From positions 1 to 64,000 of the forward strand of contig JAFGSZ010000086.1 of NCBI GenBank assembly GCA_016934395.1: a DNA stretch of 64,000 nt, in the 5' to 3' direction. Below the pieces are notes generated by a model, which made no database searches, was not told the DNA's origin, and saw only the letters and a program-made list of their open reading frames with translations. Position 1 is the first letter of the stretch. Each line of letters opens with the position of its first letter. A program made the position numbers and the translations under genes. Positions 28,880 through 37,519 of this stretch are shown piece after piece. The stretch is from Bacteroidales bacterium. Lineage in GTDB: Bacteria; Bacteroidota; Bacteroidia; Bacteroidales; UBA10428.

Positions 28880-29443
28880 ATGAATTATTTTACAAAAAAA
28901 AGGTTGATTATTCTGGGCATTGTTTTGCTGGTTGTTCTCAATCTATCTTCTTTGGCAACCATTCTTTACCATAACAGGGTTGGCAAGGTAGCGGTTACCC
29001 TGAACCAGGATGATGAAATATTATACAATAACCTGAATCATTTTCTTCAAAAAGAACTTAGTTTAACCGATGAACAATTTTTATCAGTAGAAAATCTGCG
29101 TCGTGAACATTTTATCCGCACAAAAGAAATAATCGTTCAATTAAATGATAAACGCGATGAAATGCTGGTTGAATTCCGAAAGGAAAAACCCAACCACCGT
29201 AAACTAAATAACCTTGCCGGTGAGATTGGCAATTTACACCGCGATCTTAAAATAGAAGCCATCGACCATTTTTTAAATTTGAAAAAATTATGTACTCCTG
29301 AACAACAGGAAAAACTAAATATCCTTTTTGAAAAAATACAACGCTTCGAAGATCGTAAAGGGAAAAGCGGTCATCATCGTAAAGGTCCGAATCACAGAAA
29401 AAAAATGAATGAAAATATCCCTGATCAGGAAAATTCAAATTAA
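28880..29443 (+). CDS. Membrane-anchored Spy/CpxP-like (CnrX-type) periplasmic sensor or chaperone
   Basis: 187 residues. One N-terminal membrane helix (about 9-28), then a long helical domain with LSLTDEQF near residue 55 and LCTPEQQEKLN near 138, the LTxxQ-like repeats of the Spy/CpxP/CnrX group. The C-terminus is rich in His, Lys and Arg (HHRKGPNHRKKM) and may bind metal. It starts eight bases after the anti-sigma gene. By analogy with CnrX it may hold or signal to the anti-sigma factor. The role is inferred from fold type and position. Confidence 0.72.
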   Translation: MNYFTKKRLIILGIVLLVVLNLSSLATILYHNRVGKVAVTLNQDDEILYNNLNHFLQKELSLTDEQFLSVENLRREHFIRTKEIIVQLNDKRDEMLVEFRKEKPNHRKLNNLAGEIGNLHRDLKIEAIDHFLNLKKLCTPEQQEKLNILFEKIQRFEDRKGKSGHHRKGPNHRKKMNENIPDQENSN

Positions 29444-29472
29444 AAGTAAAAGTAATGTTAAAATGTAAAATT

Positions 29473-30003
29473 ATGAAAACACAAAATAGAGTTTTATTAA
29501 AAATAAGTTTGGTCACCCTGTTATTGGGTGCATTTCTATGGATTAGTGCCCAACCGGGACCGGGCCGTGGTGCAGGCTGGACTGATCAGTGCCGCATGCT
29601 TCCGGATCTTACTGAGGAACAACAGGTGCAACTAAACGATCTCAGAATTGCGCATTTAAAAGAGATGGCTCCCTTGCGCAACCAGCTTAATGAAAAAAAA
29701 GCACATCTGCAAACTTTAAGCACAGTGGAAAATCCCGACATGAAATCCATAAATAAGACAATTGATGAAATGGGAAGTATTAAAACACAGATGATGAAGA
29801 ACAGGGCAGCTCACCAGCAGCAAGTTCGCAACCTTTTAAACGATGAGCAGAAACTGGTTTTTGATTCCCGAAAACACGGACCGGATTTCAGAACATATTG
29901 CGATGGATACGGACGCGGAAAACATCAGGGAAGAGGTCAGGGAAACGGCCCGGGTAATGGGCAAGGATACGGCCGGGGTTTTGGACCAGGAAACGTGAAT
30001 TAA
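29473..30003 (+). CDS. Spy/CpxP family periplasmic protein with Gly/Arg-rich tail
   Basis: 176 residues from ATG 29473; an ATG six codons earlier is possible. Signal peptide about 1-25 (ending WISAQ). LPDLTEEQQVQLNDLR and LLNDEQKLVFDSR are the two LTxxQ-like motifs of the Spy/CpxP fold, a cradle-shaped ATP-independent chaperone. The last 35 or so residues are Gly, Arg, Gln and Asn-rich (GRGKHQGRGQGNGPGNGQG), a low-complexity tail not usual for Spy. Last gene of the ECF operon, ended by a strong hairpin. Confidence 0.78.
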   Translation: MKTQNRVLLKISLVTLLLGAFLWISAQPGPGRGAGWTDQCRMLPDLTEEQQVQLNDLRIAHLKEMAPLRNQLNEKKAHLQTLSTVENPDMKSINKTIDEMGSIKTQMMKNRAAHQQQVRNLLNDEQKLVFDSRKHGPDFRTYCDGYGRGKHQGRGQGNGPGNGQGYGRGFGPGNVN

Positions 30004-30385
30004 TTATAATTAAAAATTAATATACAACAATAACTCAGGGTAAGACAGATTTTATTTCCCAGGTCATAGGATTAAAGACTAAGTTCATAATTACTGCCCG
30101 GTAAACTATTGAACTTAGTCTTTTTTTATTTTTCACATTCACAACACCCAATCTGCTTTAATTACTATGCTGAAATAAGCAGTTATTGATATTTCCCGTA
30201 ATATTTTTCATACATTTTATTTTCAAATAATTTGCTGCAGATCAAAAGCATAAGAATTTATAAAAAGAAAAACTTGTCATTACAATACCGATTTTTTCTT
30301 CTTAACTATTATAGCGGCACGTGAATTGTTAATTGGCTAGATAAAAAATGTATTACAACAAAATACTTACTTAATTTCCCTGACT
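30004..30385. other. Intergenic region between the ECF operon and the serine hydrolase
   Basis: 382 bases. It holds the terminator at 30076-30127. The remaining 258 bases are AT-rich, with no ORF, tRNA or clear promoter box that I can support. Confidence 0.5.
30076..30127 (+). terminator. Strong rho-independent terminator of the ECF operon
   Basis: A 12-bp perfect stem (30076-30087 with 30110-30121), a 22-nt loop and seven Ts. Confidence 0.8.
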
Positions 30386-31792
30386 ATGAGTTTGAAAAAT
30401 TATTTATACCTGTTTATAATTATCATCCTTGTTTCCTGCCATAAAGAGGATATTCAAAATGATTATATCGGATTTAATACAGCAGATTTTAATTCACATA
30501 ATTTCAGGGAAGATATTTTTTTTCATCTTGATTCCTTAATTAAAGTAGGAAAATTTGGAAATATAGACGGTATAATTATCATTCACGATAACGAGATGAT
30601 TAAGGAACAATATTACCATGGATGGGATAGAAATGACCTGCACGAAATGCAGTCTGCCACTAAAAGTATAACATCTTTGCTTATTGGCCATGCAGTTACC
30701 AACGACACTTTGTCTGTTGATGATAACATGGTCTCATTCTTCAGTGACTATAATATCTTAAATAATGATTCCCAAAAATCAGAAATAACCGTTCAGCATA
30801 TGCTTACAATGTCAACGGGACTTGAATGGGATGAATGGACCATCCCTTATGGTAATGAGGGCAACAGTCTTACAGATATGTACAATTCAACAAATGACTA
30901 TGTCTCTTACATTCTGAATAAACCTGTAGCCGAACCACCCGGTACAAAATTTACATACAATAGTGGAATATCTTTTCTATTGGGGGCAATACTTCAGATC
31001 GTTTCCAATGAAAAAGTTGAAGAATATGCAACTTCAGTATTATACGATCTGCTGGAAATAAATAAAATTAACTGGCTGACGCATAACGGACTTGCCCATT
31101 GCGGAGGCGGACTGAATCTCAGGCCCGTGGACATGGCTAAAATCGGTAGTCTGATACTGAATAACGGAAAGTGGAACGGTGTACAGTATATTTCAGAAGA
31201 GTGGGTGTTGGAATCAGTGAAAAGCCGGCATAATGTAAATGATATCTGGGATTATGGATATCAGTGGTGGCTTTTTAAACCTCCATTTAAAATGCAAAAT
31301 ATAATCCAGGCCAGGGGGTATGGCTGGCAAAGTATTAACATTATTCCGGAACTGGATATGGTTGTTGTAGTAACCGGACAGAACAAAACCAATGAAACTG
31401 TTTTATTAGAATTAGATCTCCTGCTCGATATAATGAGCTGTTCACCAAAGTTTTATTCGATTATTACTGATGTTTATAATTATCAGATGAACCATCCGGG
31501 GACAAAAACTTTATCTGACCGAGAAATCAATACTGCCGGCCATTTTTTAATCCAATATCGTGAATACCAAAAGGCCAGTGATTATTTGCTGCAATTTATA
31601 AATGATGAATCACTCGGAAATAATTTATTCTATAACTTTAATTTAGGTGAAGCGCTTTTTAAAATTGAAAACTTTCCGTTGGCAAAAATTTATCTGGAAA
31701 AACATATCTCCTTGAATTTAAATACCAGCTTGTTTGAAAAAGATTATTACCAAAAGGCAAATAAAATGCTTGAGATAATTAATAACTTATAA
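30386..31792 (+). CDS. Serine hydrolase lipoprotein, class C beta-lactamase/PBP4*-like, with TPR tail
   Basis: 468 residues. Lipobox LVSC gives lipid Cys18. Class C-like domain about 45-345: nucleophile motif Ser90-Ala-Thr-Lys93, second motif Tyr191-Asn-Ser in FTYNSG, a family LTMSTGLEWDEW segment, and HCGGGLNL near residue 237. Such proteins are usually esterases or D-amino-acid peptidases; true beta-lactamase activity cannot be claimed. Residues about 385-468 look like two TPR units (AGHFLIQYREYQKASDYLL). It probably faces the periplasm or cell surface. It stands as a single gene. Confidence 0.82.
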   Translation: MSLKNYLYLFIIIILVSCHKEDIQNDYIGFNTADFNSHNFREDIFFHLDSLIKVGKFGNIDGIIIIHDNEMIKEQYYHGWDRNDLHEMQSATKSITSLLIGHAVTNDTLSVDDNMVSFFSDYNILNNDSQKSEITVQHMLTMSTGLEWDEWTIPYGNEGNSLTDMYNSTNDYVSYILNKPVAEPPGTKFTYNSGISFLLGAILQIVSNEKVEEYATSVLYDLLEINKINWLTHNGLAHCGGGLNLRPVDMAKIGSLILNNGKWNGVQYISEEWVLESVKSRHNVNDIWDYGYQWWLFKPPFKMQNIIQARGYGWQSINIIPELDMVVVVTGQNKTNETVLLELDLLLDIMSCSPKFYSIITDVYNYQMNHPGTKTLSDREINTAGHFLIQYREYQKASDYLLQFINDESLGNNLFYNFNLGEALFKIENFPLAKIYLEKHISLNLNTSLFEKDYYQKANKMLEIINNL

Positions 31793-31988
31793 GTAAATTC
31801 CTGCAAACCTTATATGATTTTTAGAATGAGAAACAGGGAAAGAACTATTGACAAATAGTTATGATACTGGCTAAGATTTTTATAAATTTATCGCTAATAT
31901 CAAAAGAGAATACTTCCATCTTAATGGAATTATTTATAAGAAAAAAAATGGATTTTTAAATTAAATTCTACATATAAATTAACATTAG

Positions 31989-32327
31989 ATGGAAAAACTT
32001 ATATCCTGTTGTGGTTTAAATTGTGCTACATGCGATGCAAGAATTGCCACTATAGCAGACAACAATGATTTGCGGGCCAAAACAGCCGCAAAATGGAGAG
32101 ATCAGTATAATGCCTCCGCTATTACTGCCGAAATGATAAATTGCACCGGATGCCGGGAGCCCGGAGCTAAATTTAATCATTGTGAAGTATGCGAAATACG
32201 GAAATGTGCTGTATCTAAAGGCTATCAAACCTGTGCCGATTGCGATAATTTGGATAATTGTGCTATTGTGAAAGGGGTACACCAATATGTTCCTGAAGCA
32301 TTGGAAAATCTTAAATTTTTAAATTAA
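31989..32327 (+). CDS. DUF3795 Cys-rich protein
   Basis: 112 residues with ten or more cysteines in paired patterns: CCGLNCATCDAR, CTGC, CEVCEIRKC and CADCDNLDNC. This is the DUF3795 pattern, probably binding zinc or an iron-sulfur cluster; no activity is established that I know of. Cytoplasmic, no signal peptide. It precedes a flavodoxin-like oxidoreductase by 45 bases with a hairpin between them. Confidence 0.8.
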   Translation: MEKLISCCGLNCATCDARIATIADNNDLRAKTAAKWRDQYNASAITAEMINCTGCREPGAKFNHCEVCEIRKCAVSKGYQTCADCDNLDNCAIVKGVHQYVPEALENLKFLN

Positions 32328-32330
32328 TGT

Positions 32331-32352
32331 TTTTCCCGATCTATCGGGAAAA
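32331..32352. other. Intercistronic hairpin
   Basis: A 9-bp perfect stem (32331-32339 with 32344-32352) and a 4-nt loop lie between the DUF3795 gene and the oxidoreductase. No T tract follows on the plus strand, so it is more likely an mRNA-processing or stability element than a terminator. Confidence 0.4.
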
Positions 32353-32372
32353 TCCCCTATCCATATAATTCC

Positions 32373-32960
32373 ATGCAGATTTTAATTGTACTAGCCCACC
32401 CGGATACAACCAGCTTTAACCATGCCATTGCCGCCAGTTGTAAAGACCGGCTGACTGAATCCGGCCATTCCGTAATTTTTCACGATTTATATAAAGAACA
32501 TTTTGATCCGGTGCTCCATGCACCCGAGATTCCCAAAGACGGACAAATAGATGCTGTAATTAAACAACACTGTGAGGAACTGGCCCAAAGTGACGGAATA
32601 ATTATAATTCATCCCAATTGGTGGGGACAACCCCCGGCAATTTTAAAAGGTTGGATCGACAGGGTTATCAGGCCCGGTATTGCCTATGAATTTGAAGACG
32701 GGGATTCCGGTGAAGGCGTTCCGAAAGGTTTGCTGAAAGCTAAAACCGCCCTGGTGTTCAACACTTCAAATACCAGCGAAATTAGAGAAAATACCGATTT
32801 TAAAGACCCGCTTGAAACCCTCTGGAAAAATTGTATATTTAACTTATGCGGGATAAAACAATTTGACAGAAAAATGTTCCGGATTGTTGTTACCAGCAAT
32901 TTGAGGCAACGGCAGGTATGGCTGAATGAAGTCCGGGAAATGACGGATAAATACTTTTAA
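32373..32960 (+). CDS. NAD(P)H-dependent flavodoxin-like oxidoreductase (quinone reductase type)
   Basis: 195 residues, one flavodoxin-like fold. AHPDTTSFNHAIA at about 8-20 binds FMN/FAD phosphate; HPNWWGQPPAILKGWIDRV near residue 76 is the signature of the NQO/MdaB/KefF group; NTSNTSE follows. These enzymes reduce quinones or other two-electron acceptors with NAD(P)H. Soluble and cytoplasmic. The upstream Cys-rich gene may share its transcript. Confidence 0.85.
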   Translation: MQILIVLAHPDTTSFNHAIAASCKDRLTESGHSVIFHDLYKEHFDPVLHAPEIPKDGQIDAVIKQHCEELAQSDGIIIIHPNWWGQPPAILKGWIDRVIRPGIAYEFEDGDSGEGVPKGLLKAKTALVFNTSNTSEIRENTDFKDPLETLWKNCIFNLCGIKQFDRKMFRIVVTSNLRQRQVWLNEVREMTDKYF

Positions 32961-33102
32961 AAGCAAACTAAAACCTGTTAGACTTAATGGAACAACCTGA
33001 TATTTTTTCCCTTTTGAACTCTAAAAATTAATGTCTCTAAAATTCAAGCCGCAACTTTTTCTTTTTTAAATGCATCTATATGAAAAATAAAAAGTTAATG
33101 AT

Positions 33103-33633
33103 ATGAAAACAAATATTAATTTATTAATGATTTTTGTTTTAATAGCATTTATTTGCGCAACCTGCGAGAAGGAAAAAGAAAACAACCCGAATCTGCTTTC
33201 AGGGCAACTGATAGATTATTCCACCTGTAAAAATGATTTAAAATCTGCTTCACTGTTAACAGAAACTCCTGATAGTCTGTCTTGTATTGAATATTCTTTT
33301 AATACAGAAAGTAACAAGCTGACATTAAAACATATAAACGCCGGATTCAATTGTTGTCCGGAAAGTTTATATTGTAATATTTCATCAGATGGTGATACAA
33401 TTGTAATCCGGGAGTTTGAAGCCAATGCCTTATGTCATTGTAATTGTTTATATGATCTGGATTTTGAGTTGTCTGGAATTGAAACAAAAGATTACCATAT
33501 AAAATTTATTGAGCCCTATGCGGAAGAACAGGCAGAAATTTATTTTACGATTGATTTAAATACCAGCCCGGCCGGTTCATATTGTGTTACACGAAAACAA
33601 TATCCCTGGGGAGTAAACAGTACAATTAATTAA
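33103..33633 (+). CDS. Exported Cys-rich hypothetical protein
   Basis: 176 residues. A hydrophobic N-terminus (about 7-20) ends ICATCEKEK; Cys21 could be a lipid anchor although the lipobox is poor. The mature part has eight or more cysteines in close groups (NCCPESLYC, CHCNCLYD), unusual for a periplasmic protein without disulfides, so several disulfide bonds are likely. A beta-sandwich is suggested by alternating polar and hydrophobic strands. I do not recognise the family. It has no obvious operon partner. Confidence 0.5.
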   Translation: MKTNINLLMIFVLIAFICATCEKEKENNPNLLSGQLIDYSTCKNDLKSASLLTETPDSLSCIEYSFNTESNKLTLKHINAGFNCCPESLYCNISSDGDTIVIREFEANALCHCNCLYDLDFELSGIETKDYHIKFIEPYAEEQAEIYFTIDLNTSPAGSYCVTRKQYPWGVNSTIN

Positions 33634-33857
33634 TAGCCCGGAAAAAATCACCGGAACCAGGAATCCGATAATCAAAGCATACTTTTATACCAACCCGCAC
33701 GATTAATTCCAGTTTATAAAATAATAGTTCCAAACAGAATATTTTGTTGTGGAAATAGTAAACCTTAAAACAGTCGGGAAAAAAACTTACCGGCAAAAAA
33801 ACCTCATAAGACAATACTCATGTAAAAATTTACTAATTTCAGCACAAAATAGAGAAC

Positions 33858-34175
33858 ATGAAACAGGTCTTAATTCCGGTACTTTTTATTCTGATATTAC
33901 TTGCATCCTCCTGCATGGTAAGTAAAGAACAAGTTGGTAACTATAATTCTATAGAAGGGAATCCGGAGGTTTATTCAAAAAGCAAGGATATCTATCTTTT
34001 TTGGGATGTAGTCCCCTTACGGAGAACTGATAAAAAGATTAAACTGACAGACTATGAAAAAGTGGTCAAAAGAAATTTTTTTGACAATGTAATATATTAT
34101 GGAACCGTAGGTATATTTTCGTTTTACACCGTAAAAATTAAAATCAAAAAACCACCGGAAAAAGCAGAAGAATAA
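33858..34175 (+). CDS. Small Bor-like lipoprotein
   Basis: 105 residues. A good lipoprotein signal with lipobox ASSC (Cys19). The mature part has DIYLFWDVVPLRR, then YEKVVKRNFFD, then GTVGIFSFYTVKIKIKK. This spacing (LFWGLxPLR, a YxVVxKR strand, a TxGIxSFxTVxIK end) recalls the small Bor-type lipoproteins of Bacteroidota, but the similarity is by eye only. Single gene. Confidence 0.5.
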   Translation: MKQVLIPVLFILILLASSCMVSKEQVGNYNSIEGNPEVYSKSKDIYLFWDVVPLRRTDKKIKLTDYEKVVKRNFFDNVIYYGTVGIFSFYTVKIKIKKPPEKAEE

Positions 34176-34650
34176 GAAAGGATTCCTGTAATTCTATAAA
34201 CTTCGTGATATTTTTAAATTCCTCTTTAGTATACTGAATATTGTTCTTGAATTCCTTGTCTTTATATCATTTGAACTAAATAAATCTCAATCCATTTATT
34301 TTGTAGCAGATTGATTTTTACAATTGATGTAGTTTTTATTGGTAATGGAATAACATAGCTGAAAATTTACATTTTAACCCAATAATCCGGTGTAAAACAT
34401 TTCCCCTCCTCCCTGGCCGGTAACATAAAAAGAACTGCCTTTTTTAGATTCCGTTTTTTTACTTAAAATATGGGGCAAGTTGGTGATCGTTAACAGTTTA
34501 TTTTTTACATTTATAGGGTGGTTAGGGAAAGTGAGAAAGATAAACCTTTGATATTGTTTGGGTAAAGAAGTGTTTTTAAAGAAATAACTTTTTATTTAGA
34601 AAGAAAAAAGTTTTTGTTATATAAAAGTTTAGCTATTTTTTATTTTGCCT
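34176..34650. other. AT-rich intergenic region at the left edge of the DUF2971 islet
   Basis: 475 bases with no complete gene. On the minus strand 34374-34595 is open for about 73 codons without an ATG-led start and ends with a protein-like stretch (KKGSSFYVTGQGGGEMFYTG), possibly a gene remnant. No tRNA, direct repeat or terminator could be supported. A promoter for the islet should lie here, but no clean TTTG/TAnnTTTG pair was seen. Confidence 0.35.
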
Positions 34651-35421
34651 ATGGTAAAGTATAAAGATTTTGAAATTTTTAATATTCCAGACATAATTTA
34701 TAAATACTGTGATTATGAAACTGGAATTAAAATTATAGAAGACAAGACTTTAAAATTTTCAAATCCGAATAAATTTAATGACCCTTTTGACTGCTATGAG
34801 GAATTAATAGATAAATCCTTTACAGAGAAAGAAAGATGGAATTTTATACAGAAAAGGTTTTCAAATCTTTCAAGACCGGAGAGAAGAAGAAAAAATAAAG
34901 AATTCCGTAATGACCCAAACAGATTAAACAACGCTCTTGAAAATGCACTAAAAGACTTACGTGATCATGTCTATTTATGTTGTTTTAGTAAGATTAAAAA
35001 TAATATTTTAATGTGGTCTCATTATGCAAATTATCATACTGGATTTTGTTTTGGTTTTAATTTCAAGCAGTTTGAAGATAATTTTTATTTCCATGAGGTA
35101 AAGTATAAACCTAATATTGAACCTATCAGATATTTCAAAGATAATGATGTTTCTATTTTAAATTGGGTATTTACTAAAGCCGAAGATTGGAAATATGAAA
35201 AGGAAATAAGAGCTGTCTACAGAGGAAAATGTTTAGAGTTAGTACCTTTTAATATTAATCAACTTCGAGAAGTTTATTTTGGCTGTATGATGAATATTAA
35301 CAAAAGAAAGGATGCAATAAATAAATTGGAAAATAATGGATTTGTAGAAACAATAAAATTTAATATGATTAAATCAACCTCTAAATTTGAACTCAAAGAT
35401 AAAAGAATAACCAGTAACTAA
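34651..35421 (+). CDS. DUF2971 family protein
   Basis: 257 residues from ATG 34651; a TTG two codons earlier is less likely. Family motifs in order: IYKYCDYETGIKIIEDKTL at about 14-32, then FSNPNKFNDPFDCYE, a central CCFSKIKNNILMWSHYANYH, GFCFGFNF, and WKYEKEIRAVYRG near residue 190. No signal peptide. DUF2971 proteins are of unknown activity and often occur on mobile or defence-rich DNA. The conserved motifs (N-terminal YKY, SFS-like centre, WxYExE) look enzymatic. The DNA is much more AT-rich than the flanking genes. It is followed by a HEPN-like gene 54 bases on, probably in one transcript. Confidence 0.75.
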   Translation: MVKYKDFEIFNIPDIIYKYCDYETGIKIIEDKTLKFSNPNKFNDPFDCYEELIDKSFTEKERWNFIQKRFSNLSRPERRRKNKEFRNDPNRLNNALENALKDLRDHVYLCCFSKIKNNILMWSHYANYHTGFCFGFNFKQFEDNFYFHEVKYKPNIEPIRYFKDNDVSILNWVFTKAEDWKYEKEIRAVYRGKCLELVPFNINQLREVYFGCMMNINKRKDAINKLENNGFVETIKFNMIKSTSKFELKDKRITSN

Positions 35422-35475
35422 CAGAGTGTCAAAGTGCATTAAAACGCATTTTAAAACAGATGTTGATGCAATTTA

Positions 35476-36711
35476 ATGAAGTACTCAGGATATATCAATA
35501 AATATATGATTTCAATATCTGACCTTAAAACTAAATTTTTTAAAGTTGATACAAAAAAAGATCCTTCTACATATGTTTGGAGTCTAATAATAGACTTTTT
35601 CAACCAAGATTCACTTCTTCGATCAAGATCAAAAATTGTTGTTGAAAAGCTAAAAAAACCATTCTTCACTTTTAATAGCTTAACGGAAAAAGTATGTTTT
35701 AACTTAGAATCTATAATAAAAAATGAACCGTCACTTGTATACAATCTCCTTCTTGACTTTATGCAAGATAGATCATTATTGACAAAGTTAGTTGATATGA
35801 CAAGAAAATCTAAAAGCTCTAACAATGAAGATATTTTATATAGGTTAGATTTTATTGCGGATACTTATGAATCTATTGAATTGTTAAAACTACCTGCCAG
35901 CATAATTAGCTATGATTCTAATAGAAGTCTTAGATTGAGCACAAAGGATTCTATACTAAAACATCTCAAAGCATTTGGATTATCAAAGAAATATGTTAAT
36001 AATATTCGACTAATAAGAAATTCTCTAAAACATAAGTTTTACGTTGATGATGAGAATTTAGTCTTCGTAAATGGGGAAATTATCTCTCTCTTGGCTTTAA
36101 ATAAATTATATGAGTTATTAGAAGATATTTTAAGCTGGTATACAACATTTATATTTCGAAGTATTTATCTGATTCCAAAATTCGGACTGATAATTATCCT
36201 TACCTTCTATTTGGAAATCAAAGAAAATCAAAATCATTGGGAGAAATATGGTATTGGAATTAAAACATTTTATAAGGATTTCTTAGATCAAATAGAAAAT
36301 GAGAAAAAAGTTAACAGGAAAAAGAAAAAAAGTTTAAAAAAAAGGTTGAAAAGGCTAAGTAAAAGGTTCGTCTTTTATATTAAATATCGAGTTTTTAAAA
36401 GAAAATCTTTTAATAAAGTTCTTCCAGATATTTTTTATGCAAATTTTTTTCATCTCGTTGATAAGGCTTATTATCATACTAAAAGCATTTCAGATGAGTT
36501 ACTGGCCCTAGGGAATAAGATGGACGATGATATTATTAAAGGCACCCTTTTAAAGATAGCAGATTGGTTTGATAAAAAATCATCTGATATTGAGTACATA
36601 AAAGATTACTTTCTCGAAAATCCAGAGAAAATTATAGATACATTTGAGAATAAACTGCCTCCAACATCACATCATATAAAAACAAACCCAACACCCCATG
36701 AAAAAAATTAA
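35476..36711 (+). CDS. HEPN-like protein of a low-GC islet (candidate RNase toxin or defence effector)
   Basis: 411 residues, no recognised full-length family. Residues about 125-230 look helical and carry RNSLKH (Arg181 to His186), a fit to the RX4-6H catalytic motif of HEPN ribonucleases. A VDDENLVFVNGE strand turn and a long Leu-rich helix follow, as in several HEPN proteins. A hydrophobic helix (about 222-240) and a very basic stretch (RKKKKSLKKRLKRLSKR, near 280-296) come next. No signal peptide. The last 14 or so codons overlap the leader and start of the downstream methyltransferase and may be read-through into host DNA at the islet edge. The HEPN reading is an inference from one motif and its surroundings. 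Confidence 0.5.
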   Translation: MKYSGYINKYMISISDLKTKFFKVDTKKDPSTYVWSLIIDFFNQDSLLRSRSKIVVEKLKKPFFTFNSLTEKVCFNLESIIKNEPSLVYNLLLDFMQDRSLLTKLVDMTRKSKSSNNEDILYRLDFIADTYESIELLKLPASIISYDSNRSLRLSTKDSILKHLKAFGLSKKYVNNIRLIRNSLKHKFYVDDENLVFVNGEIISLLALNKLYELLEDILSWYTTFIFRSIYLIPKFGLIIILTFYLEIKENQNHWEKYGIGIKTFYKDFLDQIENEKKVNRKKKKSLKKRLKRLSKRFVFYIKYRVFKRKSFNKVLPDIFYANFFHLVDKAYYHTKSISDELLALGNKMDDDIIKGTLLKIADWFDKKSSDIEYIKDYFLENPEKIIDTFENKLPPTSHHIKTNPTPHEKN

Positions 36712-37378
36712 ACCCCGGATTCCTGAAGGCGGAGCTATAGAAGACCAGCCTGAAATGACTATGGAGCAATACAGTGAGATTATGAAAAAACAACTGGGCA
36801 AAGAATATATTCGCTTCGCCAAAAATGTAATTGAGAAAGTATCTCCAAATCCCCATTCAAAAGTACTGGAAATTGGTCCCGGCCCGGGGTGGGCAGGAAT
36901 ACAATTATTATTAAAAAGACCCGATCTGGAGTTGAACGGACTGGAAGCTTCTGCGGATATGATCCGTGTGGCACAAAATAATGCAAAAAAAGAAGGACTG
37001 GCAGACGGCATAAAATATACAAAAGCTGTTGGCGAAGAGATGAAAGGGGTTCCGGATAACTCATATGATCTGGTAATTTCACGTGATTCTTTGCACCATT
37101 GGATCAACCCTGAAAAAGTGTTTTTACAGATCAAACGAGTATTAAAAGAAAACGGAAAGGTTTATATACATGACCACAGAAGAGATTTAAACCTGTTTGG
37201 GCGTTTAATAGTAAACATTATAGGCCCACTTGCGGCAGGAAAAATGGTGAAATACTGGAAATCTTCAATTGCTGCTGCTTATACTAAGGAGGAAATAGAA
37301 GAGATCCTAAAAAAAATCGATTGTAAAGACTGGAACGTTCAAACGGAATTGATGGACCTGACCATACTGAAAAAATAA
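36698..37378 (+). CDS. Class I SAM-dependent methyltransferase
   Basis: 226 residues. The SAM-binding motif VLEIGPGPGWAG lies at about 50-61, an acidic LEASADM at the end of the second strand, and SYDLVISRDSLHHW is motif IV of the UbiE-like group (Methyltransf_11). The end carries KEEIEEILKKI. The substrate is not predictable. Base composition is back to the local norm, in contrast to the HEPN-like gene that overlaps its first 14 bases. Confidence 0.82.
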   Translation: MKKIKPRIPEGGAIEDQPEMTMEQYSEIMKKQLGKEYIRFAKNVIEKVSPNPHSKVLEIGPGPGWAGIQLLLKRPDLELNGLEASADMIRVAQNNAKKEGLADGIKYTKAVGEEMKGVPDNSYDLVISRDSLHHWINPEKVFLQIKRVLKENGKVYIHDHRRDLNLFGRLIVNIIGPLAAGKMVKYWKSSIAAAYTKEEIEEILKKIDCKDWNVQTELMDLTILKK

Positions 37379-37519
37379 GGGTGGGATTTTAAATGAATAA
37401 TTAAGTACTCATATTGGCACTAAAAATATTAATAATGTCAACTTTCCCGGTAAAGGATCATCAATGGAAAACGAGATAAACACTAAACCTTGCACCTAAT
37501 AAAATAAGAACCATCACCC

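Noticed and set aside
30386-31792. A resistance beta-lactamase
   Set aside because: The SxxK and YxS motifs fit many esterases and peptidases of the same fold; there is no mobile or resistance context.
33626-33814. 62-codon minus-strand ORF between two small genes
   Set aside because: Low-complexity aromatic composition, no motif, no context.
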